Of a stretch of 64,000 nt of DNA, positions 1 through 8,365 are shown piece after piece. This DNA is from Rhizobacter sp. OV335 (lineage in GTDB: Bacteria > Pseudomonadota > Gammaproteobacteria > Burkholderiales > Burkholderiaceae_C). The notes below the pieces were generated by a model. That model was not told the DNA's origin, did not search any database, and was given only the letters and a program-made list of their open reading frames with translations. The DNA is taken from NCBI RefSeq assembly GCF_900142965.1, contig NZ_FRCQ01000005.1, positions 186,001 through 250,000 on the forward strand, read 5' to 3'. Positions within the stretch are counted from its first letter, which is position 1, and each line of letters begins with the position of its first letter. The position numbers and the translations under genes are program-made.

Positions 1-522
1 AACAGCGCCAGCGCCAACAGCTCGGGCATCGGCTCGATCCCGCTGTACGTGATGGACGGCGGCGTGGCGTCGCTCGGCCACCGGCGCTGGGTCTTCAGCT
101 TGGTGCTTGGCGAGGTCGGCACCGGCGACACGCCGCAGGGCAACGCGTTGTGGGTGCTGGGCAACACGCATGCGGCACCGAGCGTGCCGAACGGCATGCC
201 CTGGCCCCCGCGCGGCTACGTGCCATGGGACAGCAAGATCGCCGAGCCGGCGATGCGCTGGTCGTTCTCATACCCCGGCGCGGATTTCTCGGCCGCCACC
301 GTGACGATGACCGACGACGCCGGTGCGGCCGTGCCGGTGACCGGCGTGGCCGAGCTCGACAAGAACTATGCCGAGAACACGATGGCCTGGTCGATCGGCG
401 GCAGCGGGCAGCCGTGGTCGCGGGCGCCGGCCGACACCAGGCTCGGCGTGACGGTGTCGAATGTCAAGATCGGCGGCGTCGCGAAGAGCTTCAGCTACGA
501 CGTGACCTTCATCAAGCCCTGA
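1..522 (+). CDS. CAP-domain (SCP/PR1-like) protein, C-terminal part
   Basis: The reading frame is open from the first base of the window, so the start and any signal peptide lie outside; 173 residues are visible. The motif SLGHRRWVF near residue 25 is the pattern seen in bacterial CAP (SCP/PR1) domains, which are usually secreted. The remaining part, with many glycine, alanine and threonine residues and the pattern VTMTDDAGAAVPV, looks like a beta-rich extracellular tail. The stop overlaps the stop of the convergent lyase gene by 11 bases. The CAP assignment rests on this one motif and the general composition; the function is unknown. Confidence 0.6.
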   Translation, partial: NSASANSSGIGSIPLYVMDGGVASLGHRRWVFSLVLGEVGTGDTPQGNALWVLGNTHAAPSVPNGMPWPPRGYVPWDSKIAEPAMRWSFSYPGADFSAATVTMTDDAGAAVPVTGVAELDKNYAENTMAWSIGGSGQPWSRAPADTRLGVTVSNVKIGGVAKSFSYDVTFIKP

Positions 523-1621
523 TCGCGGCCGCCAGCTTCGCGAACAGCGGGAGCACGGCCGCATCGTCGGCCTGCAGCAGGCGGTCGCCGACGTAGAGCT
601 CGGTCGCGCTCCAGCCCGGCACCTCGGCGGCCCGCACGTGGCCGAAGAGCCAGCCGCGGTCTTGCGCGGCGAGCGCGTCGCGCGCATCGAGCACCGCCTC
701 CGGTGGCGCATCGAAGAACAGGTGCAGCAGGTTGGTCTGCGGCACGCGCGGGTTCACGCGCAGGCCGGGGATCGCATTCAGGCCGGCTGCCAGCGAGACC
801 GCGCGCTCGTACAGCGCCGGCATCAGCGCGAGGCGTTCATCGAAGCGCATCGCGGCCGACACCAGCATCGGGCTCAGGTGGTAAAGCGTTCCGCCCAGGC
901 GCCGGCGCCACAGCCGGGCCTGCGCGATGAAGTCGTCGCTGCCGGCCAGCATCGCGCCCGAGACGGCGCCGATGCCCTTGTACAGCGACACGTAGACCGA
1001 CTCGAAGCCGGCGGCGATCTCGGCCGGGCTGCGCTGGTAGAACGCCGCGCATTCCCACAGCCGGGCGCCGTCGAGATGCAGCGGCAGGGTGCGTGCGCGC
1101 GCGGCGGCGTGCAGTGCGAGCAGTTCGTCCCATGAGGGCAACTGGCCGCCGGCTTCGCGGATCGGCAGCTCGACGATCGCGCAGGCGAGCGGCTGGCGCA
1201 CCGCGTCCAGGTCCGACGCGCGCATCGGCCGCAACCGGTCGCCGATCGGCACCGCGTGGCATTGCAGCAGCGCGCTGAAGGCCTCCTCCTCGTGCAGCGC
1301 GAGGTGCGAGGTCGGGTGCAGCCCGAAGCGCGGCAGCCGTGCCGCCTCGGTGTGGATGCGCAGCGCGGCGAGCTGCGCCATCACGCCGCTGGGCATGAAG
1401 ACCGCGCTCGGCTTGCCGAGCAGCGCGGCGACCTTGCGTTCGAAGTCGGCGGCCAGCGCACCGTTGCCGTAGTGGTCGTGCTCGACGCCATGGGTCTCGC
1501 ACCACGCGGCCATGCGAGCGAACTCCTCGGCCGGCGTCAGCGTGGCGAAGTCGGGGACGATCAGCGTGCATTGGCGGCGCAACTGCTGGCGTTGTTCGGG
1601 GGTCAGCGGGTTGGAGGGCAT
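512..1621 (-). CDS. threonine aldolase-family PLP enzyme (beta-eliminating lyase)
   Basis: The 369-residue protein has the fold-type I PLP layout of the low-specificity L-threonine aldolase family, which cleaves threonine or allo-threonine to glycine and acetaldehyde. The early motif HYGNGALAADFERKVAALLGK contains the conserved G-N-G segment. LHLDGARLW carries the aspartate that should contact the PLP ring nitrogen. SLYKGIGAVSGAML carries the lysine expected to form the Schiff base. Length is normal for the family. Substrate preference cannot be read from the sequence, and related beta-eliminating lyases share these motifs. The gene diverges from the Fic gene across a 68-base gap. Confidence 0.8.
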   Translation of the reverse strand: MPSNPLTPEQRQQLRRQCTLIVPDFATLTPAEEFARMAAWCETHGVEHDHYGNGALAADFERKVAALLGKPSAVFMPSGVMAQLAALRIHTEAARLPRFGLHPTSHLALHEEEAFSALLQCHAVPIGDRLRPMRASDLDAVRQPLACAIVELPIREAGGQLPSWDELLALHAAARARTLPLHLDGARLWECAAFYQRSPAEIAAGFESVYVSLYKGIGAVSGAMLAGSDDFIAQARLWRRRLGGTLYHLSPMLVSAAMRFDERLALMPALYERAVSLAAGLNAIPGLRVNPRVPQTNLLHLFFDAPPEAVLDARDALAAQDRGWLFGHVRAAEVPGWSATELYVGDRLLQADDAAVLPLFAKLAAAIRA

Positions 1622-1689
1622 GAGCGAATTTCAGAAAAAGTGGGCCGATATCCCTAGAATCCAGAAAAACTGTGAACCGGACATAAAAA

Positions 1690-3165
1690 ATGAGGCCCGT
1701 CGGGTATGAGCATCTGCGCCAGTCCCTGTCGCTGGTGGCGCTTCCGCCCACGAAGCCGGCGTGGCTGAAGCCGGTTACGCGCATCGAGCCGGGAGAAACC
1801 TTCCTGTCCGTCCCTCGCAGTGTTGCACCGGACACGACGCAGCCGCTGGCTCACGTGCTGTTCGCTCTGAAGCACGAAGGGGTGGACCTGCAGATTCTCG
1901 CGCAGGCCCTGCCGCGCGTGGATGCGGCAGCGCTGATGGCGCAACTCAGGCAATCGCCGAGCGGCGTCTACATCCGCCTGGCGTGTTGCCTGTGGGAGCG
2001 CTTCACCGGGCAAACGCTGTCCGACCTGCCGGCGATCGGCGGACCGACGGTGCCGGTGTTCGATCCGGCGCGGTACGTCACCGGCCCGGAGCGTCGCGAT
2101 CCCCGCTGGCGGGTGTCCTTCAACGGCCTGGGTTCGCTGCGCTACTGCGCGACCGTCGAGCGCACGCCCTGGCTCGACAAGGCGATGGCCTCCGGCGTGC
2201 TCGACCGCACCCGCGAGTTCATCGATTCGCTCGGCGCCGGCATGACCGACCGTGCGCTGCGCTGGGCCTACCTGCACGAAACGGAAGACTCGTTCGCGAT
2301 CGAACGCGAGGCGCCGAGCGAAGACAAGGCCCGGCGCTTCATCGCGCTGCTGCACCAGGCACATGACGGTCCCGCGTTGAGCGAAGACCACCTCGTCGAA
2401 CTGCAGAACGCGGCGGTGAGCAGCCTGCACGTGAAGGCGGTGCAATTCCGCCGCGAGCAGAACTGGCTGCGCGGCCCGGCGCGCGGCGCCGCCGGCGTAA
2501 CCTATGTGCCGCCGCCGCCCGATCTCGTGCCCGAGTTGATGAACGAACTGATGGCGTTCGCGAATGCCGCGCCCACCGTCATCGATCCGATCGTCGCCGC
2601 GGCGATCGTCTCGTTCGGCTTTGTGTTCATCCATCCCTTCATGGACGGCAATGGCCGGCTGTCGCGCTTCCTGTTCCACCAGGCGCTGTGTCGCTCCGGG
2701 CGGCTTCCGAAGGGAACGCTGCTGCCGGTGTCGGTGGCGATGAAGCGGCATGAAGACGACTACCTCGCGGTGCTGCAGCGCTATTCGCGGCCAGTGCGCG
2801 AGTTCTGGGGTGTGCGCTGGATCGACGAAGGGCAGTACGACCTGCAGTTCCGCGGCGACGATTCGCTCTACCGCTATTGGGACGCCACCGCCTGCGTCGA
2901 GTTCGGCTACCGGATGGCCGAGCAGGCGCTGGAGGTCGAACTGCGCCAGGAGACGGAATTTCTCGCGCGCTACGACGCCATCGTTCGAACCGTCGGCGAG
3001 CGCTTCGACCTGCGAGGCAGCGATCTCGCGACGCTGGTGCTGAGCGCGCTGGACAATGGGGGCAAGGTCTCGAACCATCGGCGCAAGCAGTTCCAGAACC
3101 GTGTGCCCGACGGCGTGTTCGATGCGGTGCAGGCTGCCGCCACCCGGTTCGCCGCGCCGGACTGA
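1690..3165 (+). CDS. Fic-family protein (putative AMP transferase)
   Basis: The 491-residue protein carries the complete Fic signature HPFMDGNGRLSR, with the catalytic histidine near residue 315. Fic enzymes transfer AMP or another nucleotide moiety from a nucleotide to a hydroxyl of a target protein. Upstream, SFAIER (residues 201-206) fits the position and S/T-x-x-x-E pattern of the N-terminal inhibitory helix of class II Fic proteins. Arginine replaces the usual Gly/Asn after the glutamate. A PPPPDLVPELMNELMAF segment precedes the core, as in large solitary Fic proteins, and a helical tail follows. No antitoxin-like small gene is adjacent, so it is likely self-inhibited. The target is unknown. 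Confidence 0.9.
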   Translation: MRPVGYEHLRQSLSLVALPPTKPAWLKPVTRIEPGETFLSVPRSVAPDTTQPLAHVLFALKHEGVDLQILAQALPRVDAAALMAQLRQSPSGVYIRLACCLWERFTGQTLSDLPAIGGPTVPVFDPARYVTGPERRDPRWRVSFNGLGSLRYCATVERTPWLDKAMASGVLDRTREFIDSLGAGMTDRALRWAYLHETEDSFAIEREAPSEDKARRFIALLHQAHDGPALSEDHLVELQNAAVSSLHVKAVQFRREQNWLRGPARGAAGVTYVPPPPDLVPELMNELMAFANAAPTVIDPIVAAAIVSFGFVFIHPFMDGNGRLSRFLFHQALCRSGRLPKGTLLPVSVAMKRHEDDYLAVLQRYSRPVREFWGVRWIDEGQYDLQFRGDDSLYRYWDATACVEFGYRMAEQALEVELRQETEFLARYDAIVRTVGERFDLRGSDLATLVLSALDNGGKVSNHRRKQFQNRVPDGVFDAVQAAATRFAAPD

Positions 3166-3176
3166 AAGCGTTTCCA
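3163..3176. promoter_or_regulatory. possible LacI-family operator before the GH16 gene
   Basis: The sequence TGAAAGCGTTTCCA overlaps the Fic stop codon and matches its own reverse complement at 10 of 14 positions around a central CG. That is the usual shape of LacI-family operators in sugar catabolism (family knowledge). It lies about 180 bases before the glucanase start. No LacI gene is present in the window, so this is a suggestion only. Confidence 0.3.
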
Positions 3177-3188
3177 GTTTCCCCGGCC

Positions 3189-3200
3189 TGTTACGTAACA
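3189..3200. promoter_or_regulatory. 12-bp perfect palindrome TGTTACGTAACA
   Basis: A perfect palindrome lies in the 192-base gap between the Fic gene and the glucanase gene. It could be a transcription-factor site for the glucanase. No specific regulator can be named from the sequence. Confidence 0.3.
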
Positions 3201-3357
3201 CGGCGCAATCGCCGCGACGCATCCGGACATCGATCGCCTGCTGGAACGGTGCGCCTTCGGTCGGCACAAGCGGGTTTCGGCTTGTTGCAATGACCCCGTT
3301 CGCGCTCGTGCGGTGCCCCTCCAGAATCCGCCTGCATTCACAGGGGGAGAGCACTTC

Positions 3358-5199
3358 ATGACAGTTCACAGCACGGCCCGCACGGCGGGCCACATCTCGT
3401 TGCTGCCGCTGGCGATCGCCGCGGCGGCGCTCGTCGCGGCCTGCGGTAGCGGGGATGACGGCGCGTCGTCGTCCGCCAATGGCAACGCCGCCGCGCAAGG
3501 CGCCGGCCGCGAGGCCGCGGCGGGCATTTCCACCGCGACGCTGCCGGTCGGCCGCTACGTGATCGTCAATGCGCTCAGCGGCAAGTGCGTCGACGTGGCC
3601 GCGGCCAGCACCGCCGACGGCGGCAACATCCAGCAGGCCGGCTGCAACGCCAACATGGCGCAGGCCTTCGACGTCTCGCAGCCGTCGGCTGGCGTCTACA
3701 AGCTGATCAACGTCGGCAGCGGCAAGGCGGTCGATGTCGCGTCGGCCGGCACCGGCGACGGCGCGAACATGCAGCAGTGGGCCGACAACGGCACCAACGC
3801 GCAGCGCTTTCGCATCGAGCGCGTGCAGGGCAACCGCTACGTGCTGACCAACGTCAACAGCAGCAAGTGCGTCGACGTCGCGAGCGCGTCGCTCGATGAC
3901 GGCGCCAACATCCAGCAATGGAGCTGCAACGGCAGCGGCGCGCAGCAGTACCACTTCTACCCGCTGACGGCGACCGGCCGCGGCACGCTGCCGGTCGGGC
4001 AGTACACGATCAGCTCGAACCACTCGCACCTGTGCGTCGACATCCAGGGCGGCAGCACCACCGCCGGCACGGCCGCGGTGCAGGCCACCTGCAGCAGCGC
4101 GCAGACGCAGAAGTTCGACGTGCTGCCGGAGCAGGGCGGCGCCTACCGTTTCTCGAACGCGCAGACGCACCAGTCGCTCGACATCGCCGGCGTCTCGACT
4201 GCCAGCGGCGCGCTGCTGACGCAGTGGACCGACACCGCCGGCGACAACCAGCGCTTCCTCGTCAACGCGACGCCCGACGGCTACCAGGTCGTCGCGCGCC
4301 ACAGCGGCAAGTGCCTGGACGTGGCCGAATGGAGCACCGCCTCGGGCGGCAAGCTGCAGCAATGGGATTGCACCGGCACGCAGGCCAACCAGCGCTGGGC
4401 CTTCTCGGCCGGCAGCGGCGACACGACGACGCCGACCCAGCCGCCGACCCAGCCGCCCGCCGGCTGGCGCCTGGTGTGGCAGGACGAGTTCAACGGCAGC
4501 GCGATCGACGGCAACAAGTGGGGCTTCGAGGTGAACGGCGGTGGCGGCGGCAACAACGAGCTGCAGTACTACACCGCGCGGGCCGAGAACGCGTCGGTCG
4601 CCAACGGCGTGCTCAGCATCAAGGCGCTGAAGGAGCGCTTCTGCTCGACCGACGGCTGCCGCGACTACACCTCGGCACGGCTGCGCACGCTGAACAAGGG
4701 CGACTGGCTGTACGGCCGCATGGAAGCGCGCATCAAGCTGCCGGGCGGGCAGGGCCTGTGGCCGGCCTTCTGGATGCTGCCGTCCGATTCGGTCTATGGC
4801 GGTTGGGCGGCCAGCGGCGAGATCGACATCATGGAAGCGGTGAACGCCGGCGCGGCCGGTGGCAACACCGTCTACGGCACGCTGCATTACGGCGGCACCT
4901 GGCCGAACAACACCAACTCGGGCAAGCCCTTCGTGCCGGCGAGCAGCATCCTCAACGACTTCCACACCTACGCGGTGGAGTGGGAGCCGGGTGTCATCCG
5001 CCATTACGTCGACGGCACGCTGTACAACACGCAGACGCAGTGGTGGTCGAGTGGCGGCGCGTTCCCGGCACCGTTCGACAAGCGCTTCCACATCCTGCTG
5101 AACGTCGCGGTCGGTGGCAACTGGCCGGGTGCGCCGAACGGCGCCACGACCTTCCCGCAGCGCATGGACGTGGACTACGTGCGGGTGTACCAGCGCTGA
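3358..5199 (+). CDS. secreted lipoprotein: two ricin-type lectin domains plus GH16 glucanase
   Basis: I chose the ATG preceded by GGGGGAGA seven bases upstream, giving 613 residues. The N-terminus has a hydrophobic stretch ending in LVAAC, a lipobox, so it is probably a lipoprotein. Six QxW-like repeats (for example NIQQWSC, LLTQWTD, KLQQWDC) make two beta-trefoil carbohydrate-binding domains over roughly residues 45-350. A Thr/Pro/Gln linker follows, then a GH16 domain from WRLVWQDEFNG to the end. GEIDIME carries the catalytic nucleophile and acid/base glutamates near residues 488 and 493. GH16 enzymes with this motif commonly hydrolyse beta-1,3 or mixed-linkage glucans; the exact substrate is not determined. 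A terminator follows directly. Confidence 0.9.
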   Translation: MTVHSTARTAGHISLLPLAIAAAALVAACGSGDDGASSSANGNAAAQGAGREAAAGISTATLPVGRYVIVNALSGKCVDVAAASTADGGNIQQAGCNANMAQAFDVSQPSAGVYKLINVGSGKAVDVASAGTGDGANMQQWADNGTNAQRFRIERVQGNRYVLTNVNSSKCVDVASASLDDGANIQQWSCNGSGAQQYHFYPLTATGRGTLPVGQYTISSNHSHLCVDIQGGSTTAGTAAVQATCSSAQTQKFDVLPEQGGAYRFSNAQTHQSLDIAGVSTASGALLTQWTDTAGDNQRFLVNATPDGYQVVARHSGKCLDVAEWSTASGGKLQQWDCTGTQANQRWAFSAGSGDTTTPTQPPTQPPAGWRLVWQDEFNGSAIDGNKWGFEVNGGGGGNNELQYYTARAENASVANGVLSIKALKERFCSTDGCRDYTSARLRTLNKGDWLYGRMEARIKLPGGQGLWPAFWMLPSDSVYGGWAASGEIDIMEAVNAGAAGGNTVYGTLHYGGTWPNNTNSGKPFVPASSILNDFHTYAVEWEPGVIRHYVDGTLYNTQTQWWSSGGAFPAPFDKRFHILLNVAVGGNWPGAPNGATTFPQRMDVDYVRVYQR

Positions 5200-5223
5200 T
5201 GGCTGCAAAGTAGTGTAAACCTG

Positions 5224-5249
5224 AAAAATGGCACTTTGGTGCCATTTTT
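5224..5249. terminator. rho-independent, bidirectional-looking terminator
   Basis: The arms AAAAATGGCAC and GTGCCATTTTT pair perfectly over 11 bases with a four-base loop, and end in a T run on either strand. It sits 25 bases after the glucanase stop and ahead of the hipBA promoter, so it insulates the two units. Confidence 0.8.
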
Positions 5250-5250
5250 C

Positions 5251-5308
5251 TTGCCCGTTGAATGGCAATGAAGTAGTCTATTGACTGTAAATAGCACTTC
5301 ATTGCCAT
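5251..5308 (+). promoter_or_regulatory. hipBA promoter and palindromic operator
   Basis: A perfect 13-bp inverted repeat, ATGGCAATGAAGT (5262-5274) and ACTTCATTGCCAT (5296-5308), ends on the hipB start codon. A second inverted pair, CTATT/AATAG (5278-5282 and 5290-5294), is nested inside. TTGCCC (5251-5256) and TAGTCT (5274-5279), 17 bases apart, could be the -35 and -10 elements, which would put the operator over the promoter. Autorepression by HipB is expected from the family. Confidence 0.6.
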
Positions 5309-5615
5309 GAACACCATAAAGGAAGTCGCCGGCGTGCTGCGCTCGTCGCTGGCGCTTGCCGGCTTGACGCAGGCCGAACTGCGGGCCCAGGCCGGCGTGT
5401 CGCAGCGCACCTTGACCAACGTGCTCAGCGGCACCGAGGACTTCAAGCTCAGCACTTTGCTGGCCCTGGCCGACCGGCTGGGCCTGGAGCTGCTGCTGGT
5501 GCCCAAGGGCGCGGCGGCCGCGGTCGATGCCGGGCAGACGGCGCCGCCGCAGGTCCGGTCGCGCGTGGTGGCGGCGCTGGAGGCGGTGCGCCCGCGCGAC
5601 GGCGATGAACGTTGA
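5307..5615 (+). CDS. hipB: HipB-like XRE-family antitoxin
   Basis: This 102-residue protein has a helix-turn-helix of the XRE type (LTQAELRAQAGVSQRTLTNVLSG, about residues 19-41), followed by KLSTLLALADRLGLELLLVPKG, which is typical of HipB-like antitoxins. It should bind and inhibit the HipA kinase encoded next, and repress its own promoter. The start codon lies inside the right arm of the operator repeat. Its end overlaps the hipA start by 11 bases, so the two are translationally coupled. The C-terminal third, from about residue 70, is charged and probably flexible. Confidence 0.88.
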   Translation: MNTIKEVAGVLRSSLALAGLTQAELRAQAGVSQRTLTNVLSGTEDFKLSTLLALADRLGLELLLVPKGAAAAVDAGQTAPPQVRSRVVAALEAVRPRDGDER

Positions 5616-6972
5616 GGCGCTGGCGATCCTGGGCGAACGGCGCCGCATCGGCGTGCTGTTCCGCTACGAACTCGCGGCCGACACGGTCGTGACGCGCTTC
5701 GTGGCCGACGAGGCCTTCGTGCAGTCGATGCCGCAGCCGACGGTGTCGGCTGCTTGGCTGGCCGAATCGCCGCTGCAGCAGCAGGCCTTGTGGCGCGACG
5801 TGCGCTCGGTGGCCTTCAACGGCCGCCACTCCGCCCGCAACGGCTGGTTGCTGCCGGCCTTCTTCCAGAACCTGCTGCCCGAGGGCGTGTTCCGCGACCG
5901 CGTGGCCGAGTTGCGCGGCTGCGATCCCCGTGATCACTTCGAGATGCTGGCGGCATGCGGCCGCGACCTGCCGGGCAACCTGTATGCACTGCCGGTGGCG
6001 CTGTCGCGCGACGAGCTGGCCCGCTACGTGACGCAGCACCAGGACGCGCTGGAGATGTCGGTCACCGCCGAACCGCTGGAAGACGGGGTGTCGCTGTCGG
6101 GCGTGCAGCCGAAGGTGGGCGCGATCCGCGACGGCGAGCGCTACGTCGCCCGCACGCGCGACCATGACACCCACATCATCGCGAAGCTGCCGGTGGTGGC
6201 GCAACCGCGGCTGCCGGAGGTGGAGGACCTGTCACTGCGCCTGGCCGCTGCGGCGGGTGTCGAGGTGTGCGAGGCCTGGCTGGAGCCCTTGGCCAAGCTG
6301 TCCATCCTGCATGGCTACGACCTGGGCGACAGCGACGCGCAGACGCGCTTCCTGGCCGTGCGCCGTTTCGACCGCAGCCCGGCGGGCCGCATCCACAACG
6401 AGGATTTCGCGCAGGTGCTGGGCGTGATGCCGGAGGACAAGTACGGCGGTGTGGCGGGTGATGCGGCGCGCAGCTATGTCGATGTCGCGGCCGTGCTGAT
6501 GGGCTTCGACAGTCTGGGCGAGGCGGCGGTGCACGAGCTGCTGCGCCGGCTGGTCGTCAACGAGATGCTGGGCAACCCCGACATGCACCTGAAGAACATG
6601 GGCCTGGTCTATCCGGGTGGCGTGGCGCCGCGTTTCGCGCCGGCCTACGACGTGGTGGCCTATGCCGCCTACAGCCGCCACCAGGGACATGCGCTGGCAT
6701 TGCTGCCGGCGGCGCTGGCGCCGCCGGGCGGACGGCTGCGCCAGCAACAGCTGTCGCCGGCCGTGGTGCGGGCCTTCTGCGCGGCGTTGCGCATCCCGGA
6801 GAAGCCGGCGGCTGCGGCGATCCGCGAGGCGGTGCGCGCGGCAGTCGGGCAGTGGCGCGGCCTGATCGAGGCGTCGGCGCTGACGACCTTGCAGAAGTCG
6901 CGCCTGCTCGCGCATTTCGACGCGCACCCGATGGTGCAGTCGATCGCGAGGCGCGTGGCGAACAGGCCCTAG
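5605..6972 (+). CDS. hipA: HipA-like serine/threonine kinase toxin
   Basis: I place the start at the ATG overlapping hipB, giving 455 residues; an upstream in-frame extension would be arginine-rich shadow sequence. SLSGVQPKVGA (near residue 155) is the conserved HipA phosphate-loop region. GNPDMHLKNMGL (around residue 324) contains the catalytic aspartate and asparagine, and AYDVV the metal-binding aspartate. E. coli HipA phosphorylates glutamyl-tRNA synthetase and causes growth arrest; the target here is unknown. All kinase motifs are present, so the toxin looks active. The stop overlaps that of the convergent MATE gene (shared CTAG). Confidence 0.88.
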   Translation: MNVEALAILGERRRIGVLFRYELAADTVVTRFVADEAFVQSMPQPTVSAAWLAESPLQQQALWRDVRSVAFNGRHSARNGWLLPAFFQNLLPEGVFRDRVAELRGCDPRDHFEMLAACGRDLPGNLYALPVALSRDELARYVTQHQDALEMSVTAEPLEDGVSLSGVQPKVGAIRDGERYVARTRDHDTHIIAKLPVVAQPRLPEVEDLSLRLAAAAGVEVCEAWLEPLAKLSILHGYDLGDSDAQTRFLAVRRFDRSPAGRIHNEDFAQVLGVMPEDKYGGVAGDAARSYVDVAAVLMGFDSLGEAAVHELLRRLVVNEMLGNPDMHLKNMGLVYPGGVAPRFAPAYDVVAYAAYSRHQGHALALLPAALAPPGGRLRQQQLSPAVVRAFCAALRIPEKPAAAAIREAVRAAVGQWRGLIEASALTTLQKSRLLAHFDAHPMVQSIARRVANRP

Positions 6973-8336
6973 ACCAGCCGCTCGATCTTCGACTTGCGCC
7001 ACACCAGCCGGTAGAACGCCGACTGCAGCACCAGCATCGAGACGAACGCGATCGGGTACGACCACCAGACGCCTTCGAGGCCGATGCGTTGCGACAGCCC
7101 GTAGGCGGCCGGTACCTCGATCGCGACGATGCAGAAGATCGAGATCGACATCGGTACGAGCACCGTGCCCGACGCTCGCATCACGCCGCTGACGACCGAC
7201 GCGCAGCCGAACACGACGCTGCTCCACAGCATGATGTGCAGCAGGGTCTGCGCGAGTTCGATGACCGGCTGGCTGGTGATGAACAGCGCGATCAGGTGGC
7301 GCGAGAACAGGTAGCCAATGACGACCAGCGTGCCGGTGATCACGAGGTTCAGCACGATGCCGGTGCGGGTGATCGGCCCGAGCAGGTCGGTGCGGCCGGC
7401 GCCGATGGCCTGGGCGCCGAGGATGGACGCGGTGATCGCGATCGACAGCGCCGGAAACTGCACGTAGTTGACGACCTGGTTGACGGCGCCGTAGGCCGCG
7501 GTGGCGTCCGATCCGAAGCCGTTGACGAGCGCGAGCAGCGCGATCTCGGCCAGCGAGATGACGACCATCTGGATGCCGGTGGGCATGCCGATCTTCAGCA
7601 CCAGCCTGAGCAGCTGCGGCTGAATGCGCAGCGAGCGCAGCAGCTCGCGGTCGGGCGACAGCGGGTGATTGGCGCGCCGCAGGTGGACGCCGAGGTAGAG
7701 CAGGGCGGCGATGAACGACACGATGGAGGCCGCCGCCGCGCTGGTGACGCCGAGCTGCGGCAGGCCGCCCCAGCCGCGGATGAAGGCCGGCGTCATCACG
7801 CACGAGACGATGGTGGACAGCAGCAGCGCGTAGAGCGGCGTGACGGTGTCGCCGACGCCGCGCAGCAGCTGCGTGATCAGGATGAACACCATCAGCCCGG
7901 GCATTGCGAGCATCATCAGCCGCGCATAGCCGACCGCATCGTCGACCACGTCGGCAGGCGTGCCGAGGGCATGCAGCAGGTGTTCGGTGAACACGCCACC
8001 GAACAGCGCGATGACGACGCCGACACCGAAGCCGAGCGTGATGGCCGTGCCGGCGATCGCCTTGACCTTGTGCGTCTCCTTCGCGCCCCAGGCCTGGCCG
8101 ATCAGCACCGAGCCGCCGGCGCCGATGCCGATCACCAGCGTGATGAAGAAGAACACGATCGGAAAGACGGCGGCCGTGGCAGCCAAGGCACGCGTGCCGA
8201 GCATCTGGCCGACGAACACCGCGTTGAAGGTGCCCGACAGGCCCTGCAGCACGTTGCCGACGATCATCGGGCCGAGGAAGGCGAGGAAGATGCGCCACAG
8301 GGGGCGCGTGTCCGTGGCGATCGATGGGCGGTTCAT
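6969..8336 (-). CDS. MATE-family efflux transporter
   Basis: The 455-residue protein has about twelve hydrophobic segments in two similar halves, the layout of MATE (NorM/DinF-like) exporters, which expel drugs or metabolites in exchange for Na+ or H+. Motifs such as GLSGTFNAVFVGQMLGTRALAA near the start and VNQVVNYVQFPALSIAITASILGAQAIGAG in the middle fit the family. It lies on the same strand as the two-component genes and starts 29 bases after the kinase gene, so it may be the last gene of that transcript. The substrate is unknown. Confidence 0.85.
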   Translation of the reverse strand: MNRPSIATDTRPLWRIFLAFLGPMIVGNVLQGLSGTFNAVFVGQMLGTRALAATAAVFPIVFFFITLVIGIGAGGSVLIGQAWGAKETHKVKAIAGTAITLGFGVGVVIALFGGVFTEHLLHALGTPADVVDDAVGYARLMMLAMPGLMVFILITQLLRGVGDTVTPLYALLLSTIVSCVMTPAFIRGWGGLPQLGVTSAAAASIVSFIAALLYLGVHLRRANHPLSPDRELLRSLRIQPQLLRLVLKIGMPTGIQMVVISLAEIALLALVNGFGSDATAAYGAVNQVVNYVQFPALSIAITASILGAQAIGAGRTDLLGPITRTGIVLNLVITGTLVVIGYLFSRHLIALFITSQPVIELAQTLLHIMLWSSVVFGCASVVSGVMRASGTVLVPMSISIFCIVAIEVPAAYGLSQRIGLEGVWWSYPIAFVSMLVLQSAFYRLVWRKSKIERLV

Positions 8337-8365
8337 GGGATCGGCATGATGCCAGTGTTCGCGGG

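Noticed and set aside
1654-5268. A 1204-codon open frame on the minus strand opposite the Fic and glucanase genes
   Set aside because: It is the arginine/alanine/valine-rich shadow that high-GC coding DNA produces on the other strand; no domain or ribosome site supports it.
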